This document shows positions 27,591 to 36,999 of a stretch of DNA of 64,000 nucleotides, one piece after another. Source of the DNA: Bradyrhizobium sp. 195 (GTDB lineage Bacteria > Pseudomonadota > Alphaproteobacteria > Rhizobiales > Xanthobacteraceae); contig NZ_CP082161.1 in the NCBI RefSeq assembly GCF_023101665.1, positions 4,588,001 through 4,652,000 on the forward strand. Reading direction: 5' to 3'. The position numbers and the translations under genes were made by a program. Every line of letters begins with the position of its first letter. The stretch's first letter is position 1. Below the pieces are notes generated by a model. It was given only the letters and a program-made list of their open reading frames with translations, had not been told where the DNA came from and ran no database searches.

Positions 27591-28931
27591 ATGTCACGCA
27601 AGACACTGACGCGACGTCAATTTGTGGCTGCCACTGCAATGTCCTCCGCGGCGCTGATCTCGGCGCCCTATGTCCGAGGCGCCTACGCCGCCGGCAAGCT
27701 CTCGATCGGCTTCTGGGACCATTGGGTACCCGGCGCCAACAAGGCCTCGACCGATCTCGTCAACGAATGGGCCGCCAAGGAGAAGGTCGAAGTCTCCATC
27801 GACTACATCACCAGCAACAACAAGAAGATCGAGCTGACCGCCGCGGCCGAAGCCCAGGCCAAATCCGGTCACGACATCCTTCAGATGCCGAGCTGGTGGC
27901 CGCAGGCCTATGCCGAGAATCTCGAGCCGCTCAACGACGTCATGGAGCCGCTGCTCAAGCAGAATGGCGAGGTGAACGGCACCGTCAAATATCTCGGGCA
28001 GTCGGGCGGCAAATGGCTCGCAGTGCCCGCGACACCCGGCAGCCAGATCAAGGGCCCCTGCTCCCGCATCGATCTCATGAAGAAGCATGCCGGCATCGAC
28101 GTGCAGGAGATGTATCCGGCAGGCGGCGCGCCCAAGGTCGAAAACTGGACCATGGAGACCTTCCTGAAGGCAGCCGAGGCTTGCCACAAGGCCGGCGTTC
28201 CGTTCGGCATCGGTCTCGGCGAGACCACCGACAGCGTCGACACCGCCGGCGCGATCTTCCAATCGTTCGGCGCCGAGCTCGTCAACGCCAAGGGCGATAT
28301 CACGGTGAAGACCGATCAGGTTCGCCAGGCCATGGAGTTCTACAAGAAGCTGATCGCGTTTCTGCCGCCAGACGCGCCGTCCTGGGACGACGCTTCGAAC
28401 AACAAATGGCTGATCTCCGGCCGGGGCGCGATGATCCTCAATCCGCCGAGCGCCTGGGCCGTTGCCAAGCGCGATGCGCCGCAGGTTGCCGAGCAGTGTT
28501 GGACGCACGGCTTCCCGTCCGGTCCGAAGGGTCGGTTTGCACCGTACCTGCCCTACTTCTGGGGCGTCTGGAGCTTCGGCAAGAACAAGGAGGCGGCCAA
28601 GAGCCTGTTGGTTCATTTGTCCGCGCCATCATCGATCGAGAAATTCGTCGCGGTGAGCGGCGGCTATGACCTGCCGGCCTATGCGAACATGAACAAGTTC
28701 AAGACCTGGGAGGAGGAAGGTCCGCCGAAGGGAACGCTCTATCACTATCCGGACCCGCACAAGCATCAGACGCTGTCGATCGCGGCGTCACCCGCGCCGC
28801 CCAAGATCGCTCAGCAGATCTACTTCCAGGCGACGCTGACCAAGATGGCGCTGCGTTTTGCGCGCGGCGAGACGATGGATCAGGCGCTCGCCTGGGCCGA
28901 GGGCGAGTGCGAAGGCTTCATGCGGAGCTAG
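27591..28931 (+). CDS. Carbohydrate ABC transporter substrate-binding protein (Tat-exported)
   Basis: Encodes 446 residues. The N-terminus LTRRQFVAATAMSSAALIS is a twin-arginine signal. The mature part follows the family 1 pattern (ADIL-type region at GHDILQMPSWWPQAYAENL; GRGAMILNPPSAWAV). It is the first gene of an SBP-permease-permease-ATPase operon typical of sugar or polyol uptake in rhizobia. Substrate not predictable from sequence. Confidence 0.92.
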   Translation: MSRKTLTRRQFVAATAMSSAALISAPYVRGAYAAGKLSIGFWDHWVPGANKASTDLVNEWAAKEKVEVSIDYITSNNKKIELTAAAEAQAKSGHDILQMPSWWPQAYAENLEPLNDVMEPLLKQNGEVNGTVKYLGQSGGKWLAVPATPGSQIKGPCSRIDLMKKHAGIDVQEMYPAGGAPKVENWTMETFLKAAEACHKAGVPFGIGLGETTDSVDTAGAIFQSFGAELVNAKGDITVKTDQVRQAMEFYKKLIAFLPPDAPSWDDASNNKWLISGRGAMILNPPSAWAVAKRDAPQVAEQCWTHGFPSGPKGRFAPYLPYFWGVWSFGKNKEAAKSLLVHLSAPSSIEKFVAVSGGYDLPAYANMNKFKTWEEEGPPKGTLYHYPDPHKHQTLSIAASPAPPKIAQQIYFQATLTKMALRFARGETMDQALAWAEGECEGFMRS

Positions 28932-29001
28932 GCCGGGGGGTGACAGAGGCGGTTCGCGCCACGTTGCGTGAGCCGCCGTCTCCGATCCTCCAATCCGCGT
29001 G

Positions 29002-29034
29002 ACCGCGAAGCCGAGCCTTTGGCGGCTTCGCGGT
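29002..29034 (+). other. Intercistronic hairpin after the binding-protein gene
   Basis: Perfect 11-pair stem (29002-29012 with 29024-29034) and an 11-base loop, 70 bases after the SBP stop and without a T tract. Such hairpins commonly protect the upstream message so that binding protein is made in excess over membrane components. Confidence 0.55.
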
Positions 29035-29071
29035 TGGAGAGTTGCAAGAAAGCTGACTTAAGGAAGCTGAC

Positions 29072-30010
29072 ATGGCCGATGTCGTCGTTGAGCGAGGTCA
29101 CGTCGCCCGTACGACGGGCGCGCGAAAGGGATCGAGCCTGCGCAACGCGCTCGGGCGAAAATCGACGGTTGCGTTCTTCCTGACGCTCCCGCTGATCCTC
29201 CTGATCCTGCTGCTCGTGCTCTATCCCGCCCTCTACTCGGTCCACCTCGCGACGCTGAACAAGGCGATGACGAAGTTCGTCGGCCTCAGCAACTTCACTT
29301 TCCTGTTCAAGCGCGAGACGTTCTGGATGGTGGTGCGGCAGTCCTGCATCTTCGCCATCACCGCCGTGGTCTTCAAGGCGTTGATCGGCTTCATCGTCGC
29401 GCATTTCGTCCACAACATCCCGGCCAAGGGCCAGCGCAAATGGCGCGGCATGCTGCTGGTGCCCTGGGTGATCCCGCCGGCGATGAGCACGCTGGCCTGG
29501 CTGTGGCTGTTCGACCCCTCCTACAGCGCCTTCAACTACACGCTGTCCTTCTTCGGTGTCGGGCCGATCCCCTGGCTCGGCGATACCTTCTGGGCACGGT
29601 TCTCCGTCATCCTCGTCAACGTGTGGTACGGGGCGCCGTTCTTCATGATCATGTATCTGGCCGCGCTGAAATCCGTGCCCGACCAGTTGTACGAGGCCGC
29701 GGAGATCGACGGCGCCAATTGGTGGCAGAAGATCTGGCACATCACCTTGCCGATGATGCGCAACATCATCGCGATCACCACCTTGTTCTCGCTGATCGTC
29801 ACCTTCGCCAATTTCGACATCGTGCGCATCCTGACATCGGGCGGCCCGCTGGATACGACGCATCTGTTCGCCACCTGGGCGTTCCAGGTCGGCATCCAAA
29901 GCAGCGACATTCCGCTCGGCGCCTGCGTCTCTCTGTTCATGGTGCCGATCCTGGCGGTCGCTGCGATCTTCATCCTGCGCGATGTCAACAAACGCGGAAA
30001 CGAAGCCTGA
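29072..30010 (+). CDS. Carbohydrate ABC transporter permease (MalF/UgpA type)
   Basis: Encodes 312 residues with six membrane spans, starting after a basic N-terminal segment. The ATPase-contact motif EAAEIDGANWWQKIW is clear. It ends in TGATG with the next permease, so the two are translationally coupled and form the membrane heterodimer. Confidence 0.92.
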   Translation: MADVVVERGHVARTTGARKGSSLRNALGRKSTVAFFLTLPLILLILLLVLYPALYSVHLATLNKAMTKFVGLSNFTFLFKRETFWMVVRQSCIFAITAVVFKALIGFIVAHFVHNIPAKGQRKWRGMLLVPWVIPPAMSTLAWLWLFDPSYSAFNYTLSFFGVGPIPWLGDTFWARFSVILVNVWYGAPFFMIMYLAALKSVPDQLYEAAEIDGANWWQKIWHITLPMMRNIIAITTLFSLIVTFANFDIVRILTSGGPLDTTHLFATWAFQVGIQSSDIPLGACVSLFMVPILAVAAIFILRDVNKRGNEA

Positions 30011-30921
30011 TGAGCACGCTCGCAATCGACAAGGCCGGACCGTCCCGCAAGGTCAAATACGGCAGCATGAGCCGAGACCGCACCTGGGCGCTACGCTGGT
30101 CCTATTTCTTCCTGGTGCTGTTCGCCATCTTCTTCCTGACACCGCCGATCTACATGCTGATCACCTCGCTCAAGAGCAGCGCGGAGATATCGGCGGCGAC
30201 CAATCCCTGGTGGGTGTTTCATCCGACGCTGTCGAACTATGTCGAGCTGTTGAGCTCGAACCAGTTTCTGCGCTTCTTCTGGAATTCGTCGATCATTTCG
30301 ATCATCGTGGTGATCGTGACCATGATGATCAGCATCCCCGCGGCCTTCGCGCTGGCCCGGATGAAGTTCTGGGGATCGGCGACACTGGCCACCGGCGTCT
30401 TCCTCACCTACCTGATTCCGGACAGCCTTCTGTTCATCCCCCTGTTCAAGGTGCTCGGGATGGTCCAGGAGCTGACCGGCATCACGCTGCTCAACCGATG
30501 GTACGTTCTGATCTTCATCTATCCGACGCTGACCGTACCGTTCTGCACCTGGATCATGATCGGCTACTTCGCCTCGATCCCGAAGGAGCTGGACGAGGCC
30601 GCTCTGATCGACGGCGCCTCCTGGCTCCAGACGCTGACGCGGATCTTCATTCCCGTCGCACTGCCCGGGCTGATCGCCGCCACCATCTTCGCGTTCACGG
30701 TGTCCTGGGCTCAGTTCCTCTATCCCCTGGTGTTCACGACGTCGGTGGACCAGCTCGTGCTGCCGGTCGGCATCACCACCACGCTGATCAAGGGCGACGT
30801 GTTCAACTGGGGACAGATCATGACCGGCGCGCTGCTCGGCGCTGCGCCGCCGCTGGTCATCTACGCCTTCCTGATGGACTACTACATTGCCGGCCTGACC
30901 GCCGGCGCGACAAAGGGTTGA
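30010..30921 (+). CDS. Carbohydrate ABC transporter permease (MalG/UgpE type)
   Basis: Encodes 303 residues; start at the TGATG junction with the upstream permease. Six spans, and the contact motif EAALIDGASWLQTL. A long open extension upstream in the same frame overlaps the first permease and is not coding. Partner of the preceding MalF-type permease. Confidence 0.92.
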   Translation: MSTLAIDKAGPSRKVKYGSMSRDRTWALRWSYFFLVLFAIFFLTPPIYMLITSLKSSAEISAATNPWWVFHPTLSNYVELLSSNQFLRFFWNSSIISIIVVIVTMMISIPAAFALARMKFWGSATLATGVFLTYLIPDSLLFIPLFKVLGMVQELTGITLLNRWYVLIFIYPTLTVPFCTWIMIGYFASIPKELDEAALIDGASWLQTLTRIFIPVALPGLIAATIFAFTVSWAQFLYPLVFTTSVDQLVLPVGITTTLIKGDVFNWGQIMTGALLGAAPPLVIYAFLMDYYIAGLTAGATKG

Positions 30922-30927
30922 TGTCTG

Positions 30928-32028
30928 ATGGCTGACGTTGCTTTGCGGAAGGTAGTTAAGCGTTACGACGATGTCGAAGCCGTGCGCGGCATAGATCTCG
31001 ACATCGCCGACCATGAGTTCATCGTGTTGGTCGGCCCCTCCGGCTGCGGCAAGTCGACGACGCTGCGCATGATCGCGGGCCTCGAGGACATCAGCGACGG
31101 CGACATCATGATCGGCGGCGACGTCGTCAACGACGTGCCGCCGAAAGACCGCGACATCGCGATGGTGTTCCAGAACTACGCGCTCTACCCGCACATGACG
31201 GTCGCGGAGAACATGTCGTTCGGATTGCGGCTGAAGCACTATCCCAAGGCGGAGATCAAGGCCCGGGTGACGGAAGCCGCCCGCCTCCTCGACATCACCG
31301 ACCTGATCGACCGCAAGCCGAAGCAGCTCTCCGGCGGCCAGCGCCAGCGCGTCGCGATGGGCCGCGCCATCGTGCGCAATCCAAAGGTCTTCCTGTTCGA
31401 CGAGCCGCTGTCCAATCTCGACGCGAAACTCCGCGTGCAGATGCGGATCGAGATCAAGAAGGTCCACCAGAAGGTGCGCACCACCACGGTCTACGTCACC
31501 CACGACCAGGTCGAGGCGATGACGCTGGCCGACCGCGTCGTGGTGATGAACAAAGGACGGATCGAGCAGATCGGCACGCCGAACGAGCTCTACCACAAGC
31601 CGGCGACGCGCTTCGTCGCGGGCTTCATCGGCTCGCCCGCGATGAACTTCCTGCCGTGCCGGCTCGAGGACGTCGGCGGCACGCTTCAGATCCGACTCAC
31701 CGACCGCATCGCCTTTGCGCTGCCGCCGGCCCGTGCCGCGCGCTACAATGCGCTGCCGCGCACCGACAAGCTGCTGCTCGGCCTCCGGCCCGAGCATCTC
31801 ACCGAGTCGCACGCGCATCTGGAGCCCGGCGTCGAGAGTTTCGACACCGTGCTCGACGTCACCGAGCCGATGGGAATGGAGACGCTGGTCTATTTCGGTC
31901 TCGACGGCACGCCGGTGTGTGGCCGCGTCAATCCCAATGCCGGCGCCAAGGACGGGGCACCCATGCGTTTGGCGATGGACCTCAATAATATGCACCTGCT
32001 AAACGAGGCGACCGGCGTCGTGTTGTGA
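30928..32028 (+). CDS. ABC transporter ATPase (UgpC/MalK type)
   Basis: Encodes 366 residues. Walker A GPSGCGKST at 36-44, signature LSGGQRQR, Walker B VFLFDEPLSNLDA, the switch His in YVTHDQVEAM, and a C-terminal TOBE-like regulatory domain. Six bases after the permease stop. Energises the carbohydrate importer. Confidence 0.95.
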   Translation: MADVALRKVVKRYDDVEAVRGIDLDIADHEFIVLVGPSGCGKSTTLRMIAGLEDISDGDIMIGGDVVNDVPPKDRDIAMVFQNYALYPHMTVAENMSFGLRLKHYPKAEIKARVTEAARLLDITDLIDRKPKQLSGGQRQRVAMGRAIVRNPKVFLFDEPLSNLDAKLRVQMRIEIKKVHQKVRTTTVYVTHDQVEAMTLADRVVVMNKGRIEQIGTPNELYHKPATRFVAGFIGSPAMNFLPCRLEDVGGTLQIRLTDRIAFALPPARAARYNALPRTDKLLLGLRPEHLTESHAHLEPGVESFDTVLDVTEPMGMETLVYFGLDGTPVCGRVNPNAGAKDGAPMRLAMDLNNMHLLNEATGVVL

Positions 32029-32062
32029 CGCCGGTCCAAGAAACTCGCGCAGGCAGGAGACG

Positions 32063-33052
32063 ATGGCGACCAACAAGAAGAAGATTTTCGTTACGCAAAC
32101 TTTGTCGCAAGGGGCACGCGCCCTCCTCACCCAGCGGGACGATATCGAGCTCGTCGAGTTTCCGAACCTGATCTCGGCTGGGGATTTCGAGGCCTTGCTG
32201 AAGAGCCATGCGCCGGTCCACGGCGTGGCACTCGGCGCCACCGCTTTCGGCGAGACCGAGCTCGAGGCGTCCCGCGGCATGCAGGTGGTGACCCGCATCG
32301 GCGTCGGCTATGACGCCGTCGACGTGCCCGCCCTCTCCCGCCGCAAGGTGCCGCTGATGGTTGCGGGCAGCGCGAACTCTCCTTCGGTCGCGGAAGCGGC
32401 GCTGTTCATGATGCTGACGCTCGCCAAACGTGCGCAGGAGCTGCATGCCTGCGTCAAGGACGGCAAATGGGCGGACCGGCTCGGCATGCTCCCGTTCGAT
32501 CTCTACGGCAAGACCGTACTGGTCATCGGCTTCGGTCGCATCGGCAGCCGTACCGCCAAGCGGTGCCTCGCGATGGAAATGAACGTGCAGGTCTACGATC
32601 CCTACAAGCCTGCCTCTGAGATCAAGGCCGCCGGCTGCGAACCTGTCACTGACTTCGATGCCGCGCTGCCTCACGCCGATTTCGTCACCATCCACTGCCC
32701 GAAGACGCCGGAGACGATCGGCTTGTTTGACGCGGTGCGGATCGGCCGGATGAAGCCGAATTCCTATCTCATCAACACGGCACGCGGCGGCATCGTAAAG
32801 GAAGCCGCGCTTTACGACGCCCTGGTCTCCGGCAAGCTCGCCGGCGCCGGCATCGACGTGTTCGAGGCGGAGCCGCCGCCGATCAGCAATGCACTGTTCG
32901 CCCTGCCCAACGTCATCATCGCCCCGCACGTTGCCGGCGTGACGGTCGAGGCGGTCCAGCGCATGAGCGAGCAGACCGCGCGCAACATCCTGAGTGTGCT
33001 GGACGGCGATCCCATCCGTCAGAACGTCATCAACCACGATGTGCTGGGCTGA
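32063..33052 (+). CDS. NAD-dependent D-2-hydroxyacid dehydrogenase
   Basis: Encodes 329 residues. Rossmann motif GFGRIGSRTAKR near residue 155, then the family's catalytic Arg in NTARGGIV, Glu in FEAEPPP and His in PHVAGVT. Similar to phosphoglycerate or glyoxylate/hydroxypyruvate reductase-like enzymes without the C-terminal ACT domain. It follows the ABC genes by 34 bases and probably processes the imported carbohydrate or its breakdown product. Confidence 0.9.
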   Translation: MATNKKKIFVTQTLSQGARALLTQRDDIELVEFPNLISAGDFEALLKSHAPVHGVALGATAFGETELEASRGMQVVTRIGVGYDAVDVPALSRRKVPLMVAGSANSPSVAEAALFMMLTLAKRAQELHACVKDGKWADRLGMLPFDLYGKTVLVIGFGRIGSRTAKRCLAMEMNVQVYDPYKPASEIKAAGCEPVTDFDAALPHADFVTIHCPKTPETIGLFDAVRIGRMKPNSYLINTARGGIVKEAALYDALVSGKLAGAGIDVFEAEPPPISNALFALPNVIIAPHVAGVTVEAVQRMSEQTARNILSVLDGDPIRQNVINHDVLG

Positions 33053-33067
33053 ACGAACCCGGGGTCG

Positions 33068-33087
33068 GGCGGGCAATCCCGCCCGCC
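33068..33087 (+). terminator. GC hairpin after the dehydrogenase gene
   Basis: GGCGGGC pairs with GCCCGCC across a six-base loop, 15 bases after the stop. T-rich tail is short, so efficiency is uncertain; it may end the ABC operon. Confidence 0.4.
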
Positions 33088-33223
33088 TTCGGAAGGCCAG
33101 AATGCGTCCCATTTTGGTGCAGATCGAGCCCCAACTCAGCCTTAATCAAGCGCGCGTAATGGAGCCGGAAGCGCGGCGGCAGTGGGACAGACTGGCCGGC
33201 GCGTCGAGCTGGAGGATGAACCC

Positions 33224-33751
33224 TTGTCAGAGATCGACCCGACCGACCACGCGCTGGCGACCATCGCCAGCATCCTGGAGCACCCCGAGCCCGTTCTCGT
33301 CATTCGCAAGACCGAGACCGAGATCGTCGTCGCCGGAGAGCGCGAGCACATCGACTCCGACGAACAGCAGGTCGTCGACGAGTATTCGGTCGTCGACGAA
33401 CATCCGTCAGTCGACGAGCATCCGTCAATCGAAGAGCATCCAGTGGTCGAAGAGCAGCCGCTGGTGCCGGAGCACGCCGATGCCGACGGCTACAGTAAGG
33501 TCGGCCCCGGCCCGATGGTCGCGATCCGGCTCAAATGGACGGTCCATCGCGGCGATGACGACCAGTTCTACGTCCACGAGACCATCGGCGAGCAATCCGT
33601 CCCCGTGGTCAGCGGCCCCATGACGAGCGAGGCCGCGGTGCATTTCGTCGACACGCAGGAGGACGAGGCGCAGCGGCGCTTCGAAGAGCTGCGCAGCGAG
33701 ATCGCCGGCCGCAGCTCGCTCGCCGATTACGAGCGCAAAGGCGAAGCCTAA
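33224..33751 (+). CDS. Acidic protein with tandem hexapeptide-like repeats
   Basis: Encodes 175 residues. I chose TTG 33224 because GGAGG lies eight bases upstream and the resulting start MSEIDPTDHALATIAS is one I recall from Bradyrhizobium homologues. Residues about 50-85 are repeats of VxDEHPS-like units (VVDEYSVVDEHPSVDEHPS). The C-terminal half looks folded. Function unknown. The stop codon lies inside the palindromic repeat that follows. Confidence 0.7.
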   Translation: MSEIDPTDHALATIASILEHPEPVLVIRKTETEIVVAGEREHIDSDEQQVVDEYSVVDEHPSVDEHPSIEEHPVVEEQPLVPEHADADGYSKVGPGPMVAIRLKWTVHRGDDDQFYVHETIGEQSVPVVSGPMTSEAAVHFVDTQEDEAQRRFEELRSEIAGRSSLADYERKGEA

Positions 33752-33852
33752 AGCGCGATCATCGCGCTTTAGGTTATTGTTTGAGCATGATCCCTCCGGA
33801 AAACCGCTTCGCACTTTGCGCTAACGCGGTCCTTCGGGTCCGGATCATGCTC
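33747..33852. repeat. Rhizobiales palindromic element between convergent stop codons
   Basis: First a perfect 12-pair hairpin with a 3-base loop (33747-33758 with 33762-33773). Then a second dyad with outer arms GAGCATGATCC (33783-33793) and GGATCATGCTC (33842-33852). I recognise this as a repeat scattered through Bradyrhizobium genomes. It includes the stop codon of the plus-strand gene and overlaps the first base of the minus-strand stop triplet. Confidence 0.8.
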
Positions 33853-34351
33853 TAGCGCTCGCGCGCACCGAGAAAGTCCCGCTTCACCAGCTCGACGCCG
33901 GCGTGCCGCAACAGGTCGTAGGCCGTCGTGACGTGAAAGAAGAACTGCGGGACGCTGAACGTCAGCAACAGCGTCCGCCCGGTGAAGGGCAGCTCGGTGC
34001 CGTTCTTCAGAAGAAGACATTCCGTTCCGCCGCCGCATCGATCTCCGCGCGCGGCAGGCTTTCGATGAACTCGATCGCCGTCGCGATGCGCGCCTGGAGC
34101 CCGGCCATGTCGTGCTCCAGCACCGGCAACGCCACCGGCTCGCACTGGGCCAGCAAGGCCGGCGCGACGGTGGCATGACGGCAGGCCTCGCCGACCTGCT
34201 GCGCCAGATCGTACATGTTCGGCGCCATTCGCATGCCGAGCAGGACCGTCGGGTTGAACTTGCGGGCCTCGGCATAGGCAACGCCCTTGTCGAGCAGTGC
34301 GGACAGATTTCGCAAGTAGGGCACGAAGAGGCCGACCGAGGCCTCGTACAT
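33852..34351 (-). pseudogene. DUF1993-like protein gene with a frameshift
   Basis: Two frames on the minus strand together encode one DUF1993-type protein. The first frame (ATG 34351, or GTG 34363) reads MYEASVGLFVPYLRNLSALL and continues to AAERNVFF then a TGA at 34007-34009. The second frame continues LKNGTELPFTGRTLLL and ends FFFHVTTAYDLLRHAGVELV...DFLG (with a gap), the expected C-terminus. The break lies at about 34008-34017 in a CTTCTTC context. Loss of one base explains it. Sequencing error is possible. Confidence 0.75.
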
Positions 34352-34465
34352 CGAGATGGTCACCTCTGAATTCCCTTCAATTGCGCCTCGCCAGCGACGG
34401 GCATCTGGTCTAAATCCACACGTCAGGAGCTGCACAATGACAGCTCGGGCATGGGTGGAAAAGAG

Positions 34466-35257
34466 ATGATCGTTCGAAGGGCTGTTCGAATCCTGGCGGC
34501 TGTGGCCGTGGCGTTGCTGGCAAACCTTTCGGCCCATGCGCAGCAGGCGCCCTCGCGCCTCGACGAGATCGTCAAGCGCGGCACTCTGCGCGTCGGCATG
34601 ACTGGCGACTACAAGCCCTTCACCTACCTGGACAAGGCGACGCAGCAGTTCAGCGGCTTCGACGTCGACATGGCGGAAGCGCTCGGCAAGGCGCTCGGGG
34701 TCAAGGTCGAGTTCGTGCCGACGGCCTGGCCGAAGCTGATGAAGGATTTCGAGGCCGACCAGTTCGACATCGCCATGGGCGGCGTCTCGGTCACGCTCGA
34801 CCGGCAGAAAAAGGGCTTCTTCTCGACACCGATCATGCGCGAGGGCAAGACGCCGATCACGCGCTGCGCCGACGTCGGCAAGTACCAGACGCTTCCGGAC
34901 ATCGACAAGAAGGGCACCCGCGTGATCGTCAATCCCGGCGGCACCAACGAGCGTTTCGCACGCGCCAATGTCAAGGACGCCGAGATCACCGTCTTCCCCG
35001 ACAACACCGTGATCTTCGACGAGATCGCCAAGGGCAACGCCGATCTGATGATGACGGACGCCTCCGAGACGCGCTACCAGCAGAAGCAGCACGCTGGCGT
35101 GCTCTGCGCGGTGCATCCCGAAAAACCGTTCGACTTCTCCGAGAAGGCCTACTGGCTCCAGCGCGACGTGGCGCTGAAGGCTTTCGTCGACCAATGGCTG
35201 CACATTTCCATGGAAGACGGCAGCTACAAGAAGATCTACGCCGCCTGGTTCGACTGA
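34466..35257 (+). CDS. pheC: Periplasmic cyclohexadienyl dehydratase-like protein
   Basis: Encodes 263 residues from ATG 34466 (GGAAAAG upstream; an ATG 15 bases earlier is possible). A signal peptide ends near AHAQ. The mature part has the amino-acid-binding-protein fold. It closely matches what I remember of Pseudomonas PheC: GDYKPF, WPKLMKDFEADQFDIAMGG, NPGGTNERFARAN, DLMMTDASETRYQ, CAVHPEKPFDF. PheC converts prephenate or arogenate to phenylpyruvate or phenylalanine in the periplasm. A plain amino acid binding protein is the alternative; no permease is nearby. Confidence 0.8.
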   Translation: MIVRRAVRILAAVAVALLANLSAHAQQAPSRLDEIVKRGTLRVGMTGDYKPFTYLDKATQQFSGFDVDMAEALGKALGVKVEFVPTAWPKLMKDFEADQFDIAMGGVSVTLDRQKKGFFSTPIMREGKTPITRCADVGKYQTLPDIDKKGTRVIVNPGGTNERFARANVKDAEITVFPDNTVIFDEIAKGNADLMMTDASETRYQQKQHAGVLCAVHPEKPFDFSEKAYWLQRDVALKAFVDQWLHISMEDGSYKKIYAAWFD

Positions 35258-35258
35258 C

Positions 35259-35761
35259 ATGCGAAGGGAATTGGCGGTCGTAATTGTGCTCGGGATCAGC
35301 GGGGTCCACGGTGCGCTCGCACAGTCGAAGTTCACACCCGCGACCGGGCCAGCATGCAAGGACGAGTCGACAGACGAGCTCGGTCTCTTTGGACCTGCCC
35401 GGGTCCGGCCGGTTACGTGGTGCGCTTTGCCGACGAAGGCAACATCGTATCGGTCACGATTGCGCCTCGGAGCGGAATCGAGAAGGTGTCCGGGCCGACC
35501 GCGCAATGGCGCGGCGCCGGCAAGTCGTTTGGCGGAAAGGTGCAATGGATCATGCGTGCCGGCGTACCAAGGGCCGCGGTGATCCGCACCTGGCGACGGG
35601 TCGACGACGATGAGAAGGAGCTCCAGGAGCTCTCCGTGTTCGCGATCAGCGGCGCAAATGCCTGCCTCGTTGGTTCGGTCGATGTTCATGCCGACAAGGC
35701 GAACGACGCAGCGCTTGCTCGCGCTCAACAGGCGGCCAATGCGGGTTGTCCGCGGAAGTAG
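35259..35761 (+). pseudogene. Small secreted protein gene with a frameshift
   Basis: ATG 35259 is one base after the pheC stop. The first frame gives a signal peptide (MRRELAVVIVLGISGVHGALA) and SKFTPATGPACKDESTDELG, then falls out of frame in CTCTTTGG near 35385-35392. The next frame continues WTCPGPAGYVVRFADEGN and on to the stop at 35761. A missing T in the T run would restore one protein of about 167 residues. Family unknown. Could be a sequencing error. Confidence 0.65.
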
Positions 35762-35953
35762 ACGGGGCACGCTGAATTTCGCTGATCAGGCGCCGAGCGG
35801 CGCCCCCCCGCCCAACTCCAGGCAGAGTTCGGCGTTATTGAACCAAGGTCAGCACGAGCACGACTCATACCGAGAACAGTGATCTAGATCACTTTTGAAG
35901 ATCGAGCCGGGGCGTAAGCGTCGGTCCGGGGACTATCTGCTCAGGAGATGGAA

Positions 35954-36820
35954 ATGAGGAAGCTGTTGGCTGCGGCCGCATTCCTTTTGGCGAGTACAGC
36001 TGCTCAAGCACAGTACACTTTCGAATATGGCGGGCGCACCATCCGGATCGATCCGGACCGCGGCACGGTGCAGATCCCGGGCGTGTACGACAACACCGGC
36101 CAGGGCAAGGCCAAGAAGGCCAAGAAGAACGAGCAGGCGCCGCAGCAAGCCACCGTCGATCCGCAAGCGCCGGCTGCTCCGGCACCTGCGCCCGCTCCTG
36201 CCGCGCCACCCGCCGCCGTGCAGGCGCCCGCGGCTGCGGCCGTAGCGCCGCCTCCTGCGCCGCCGCCGGCTCCGCCGGCGACCACGACCGCCACCAACGC
36301 GCCGGCCGATACGGCCGTTGTGCCCCCGCCCGCGCCGCCTCCAGCCCCTGCTCCCGTCGAGCAGCAGGCAGCGCCCGCCGCAGCGCCGCCGCCCGCCCCG
36401 ACCGTGGCTGTCGCGCCACCGGCGCCGCCTCCGCCACCCGCCCCTGCGCCCATCGCACCAGCCCCCGCCAAGGCGGCCGCAGCCACGCCAGCTCCCGCAG
36501 CCGCGCCCACGCGCGATCTCAATTCACCGCTCGGCGTCTGGCTCACCGAGGAGAAGGAAGGCAAGGTCCGCATCGAGCAATGCGGCAGCAATCTGTGCGG
36601 CTATTCGGTCGACAGCAAATCGAACCAGAATGGCGAGCAGGTTCTGATCAACATGAAGCCGAACAAGGACCAGAAATGGTCCGGCCGCATCCTCGATCCC
36701 AACTCCGGCTCGACCTATGATTCGACGATCGCAATGAAGGGCACCGATCGCCTGCGCGTGCAGGGCTGCGCCTTCGGCGGCATGTTCTGCGGCGGACAGA
36801 CCTGGACGCGCGTGAATTGA
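35954..36820 (+). CDS. Secreted DUF2147 protein with a long Ala/Pro linker
   Basis: Encodes 288 residues. ATG 35954 has AGGAG at good spacing; an ATG six bases earlier would sit on top of it. A signal peptide (ending AAQAQ) is followed by a short charged segment, about 125 residues of almost pure Ala and Pro, and a C-terminal DUF2147 domain (SPLGVWLTEEKEGKVRIEQC; CGYSVDSKS; WSGRILDPNSG). The linker suggests spanning periplasm or peptidoglycan. Confidence 0.85.
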   Translation: MRKLLAAAAFLLASTAAQAQYTFEYGGRTIRIDPDRGTVQIPGVYDNTGQGKAKKAKKNEQAPQQATVDPQAPAAPAPAPAPAAPPAAVQAPAAAAVAPPPAPPPAPPATTTATNAPADTAVVPPPAPPPAPAPVEQQAAPAAAPPPAPTVAVAPPAPPPPPAPAPIAPAPAKAAAATPAPAAAPTRDLNSPLGVWLTEEKEGKVRIEQCGSNLCGYSVDSKSNQNGEQVLINMKPNKDQKWSGRILDPNSGSTYDSTIAMKGTDRLRVQGCAFGGMFCGGQTWTRVN

Positions 36821-36846
36821 GTTTTGACTCGACGTTCTGATTGAAG

Positions 36847-36879
36847 AAGGGGCCCGCGATCCGGGCCCCTTTGCTTTTG
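36847..36879 (+). terminator. Intrinsic terminator after the DUF2147 gene
   Basis: Eight-pair GC stem (36849-36856 with 36862-36869) flanked by A-T pairs, five-base loop, then TTTGCTTTT. Confidence 0.85.
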
Positions 36880-36999
36880 CCCCGCGCTCAGTTGCGAGGT
36901 GCGCCACCTCACACAGCCTGCTGCTCGCGTGACAGCCCTCACATCGCCGGTTCCGCGCCCGTGCCATGTTCCCCGCATGGTCACCCACAGAGGCGTGTC

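Noticed and set aside
28932..29071. Intrinsic terminator between the sugar-binding protein and its permease
   Set aside because: The stem is strong but has no T tract, and the operon clearly continues; treated as a stabilising hairpin.
30091..31995. Long minus-strand open frame opposite the sugar permease and ATPase
   Set aside because: Antisense to an ABC permease and UgpC-type ATPase with all motifs intact; no family sign in the antisense product.
33365..33480. Tandem repeats resembling a CRISPR array
   Set aside because: The repeats are in frame, 12-24 bases long and encode VDEHPS-like peptide units; there are no spacers.
34007..35770. A 587-residue minus-strand frame covering pheC and DUF1993
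   Set aside because: Only its last 115 or so residues look like protein (DUF1993); the remainder is antisense to pheC.
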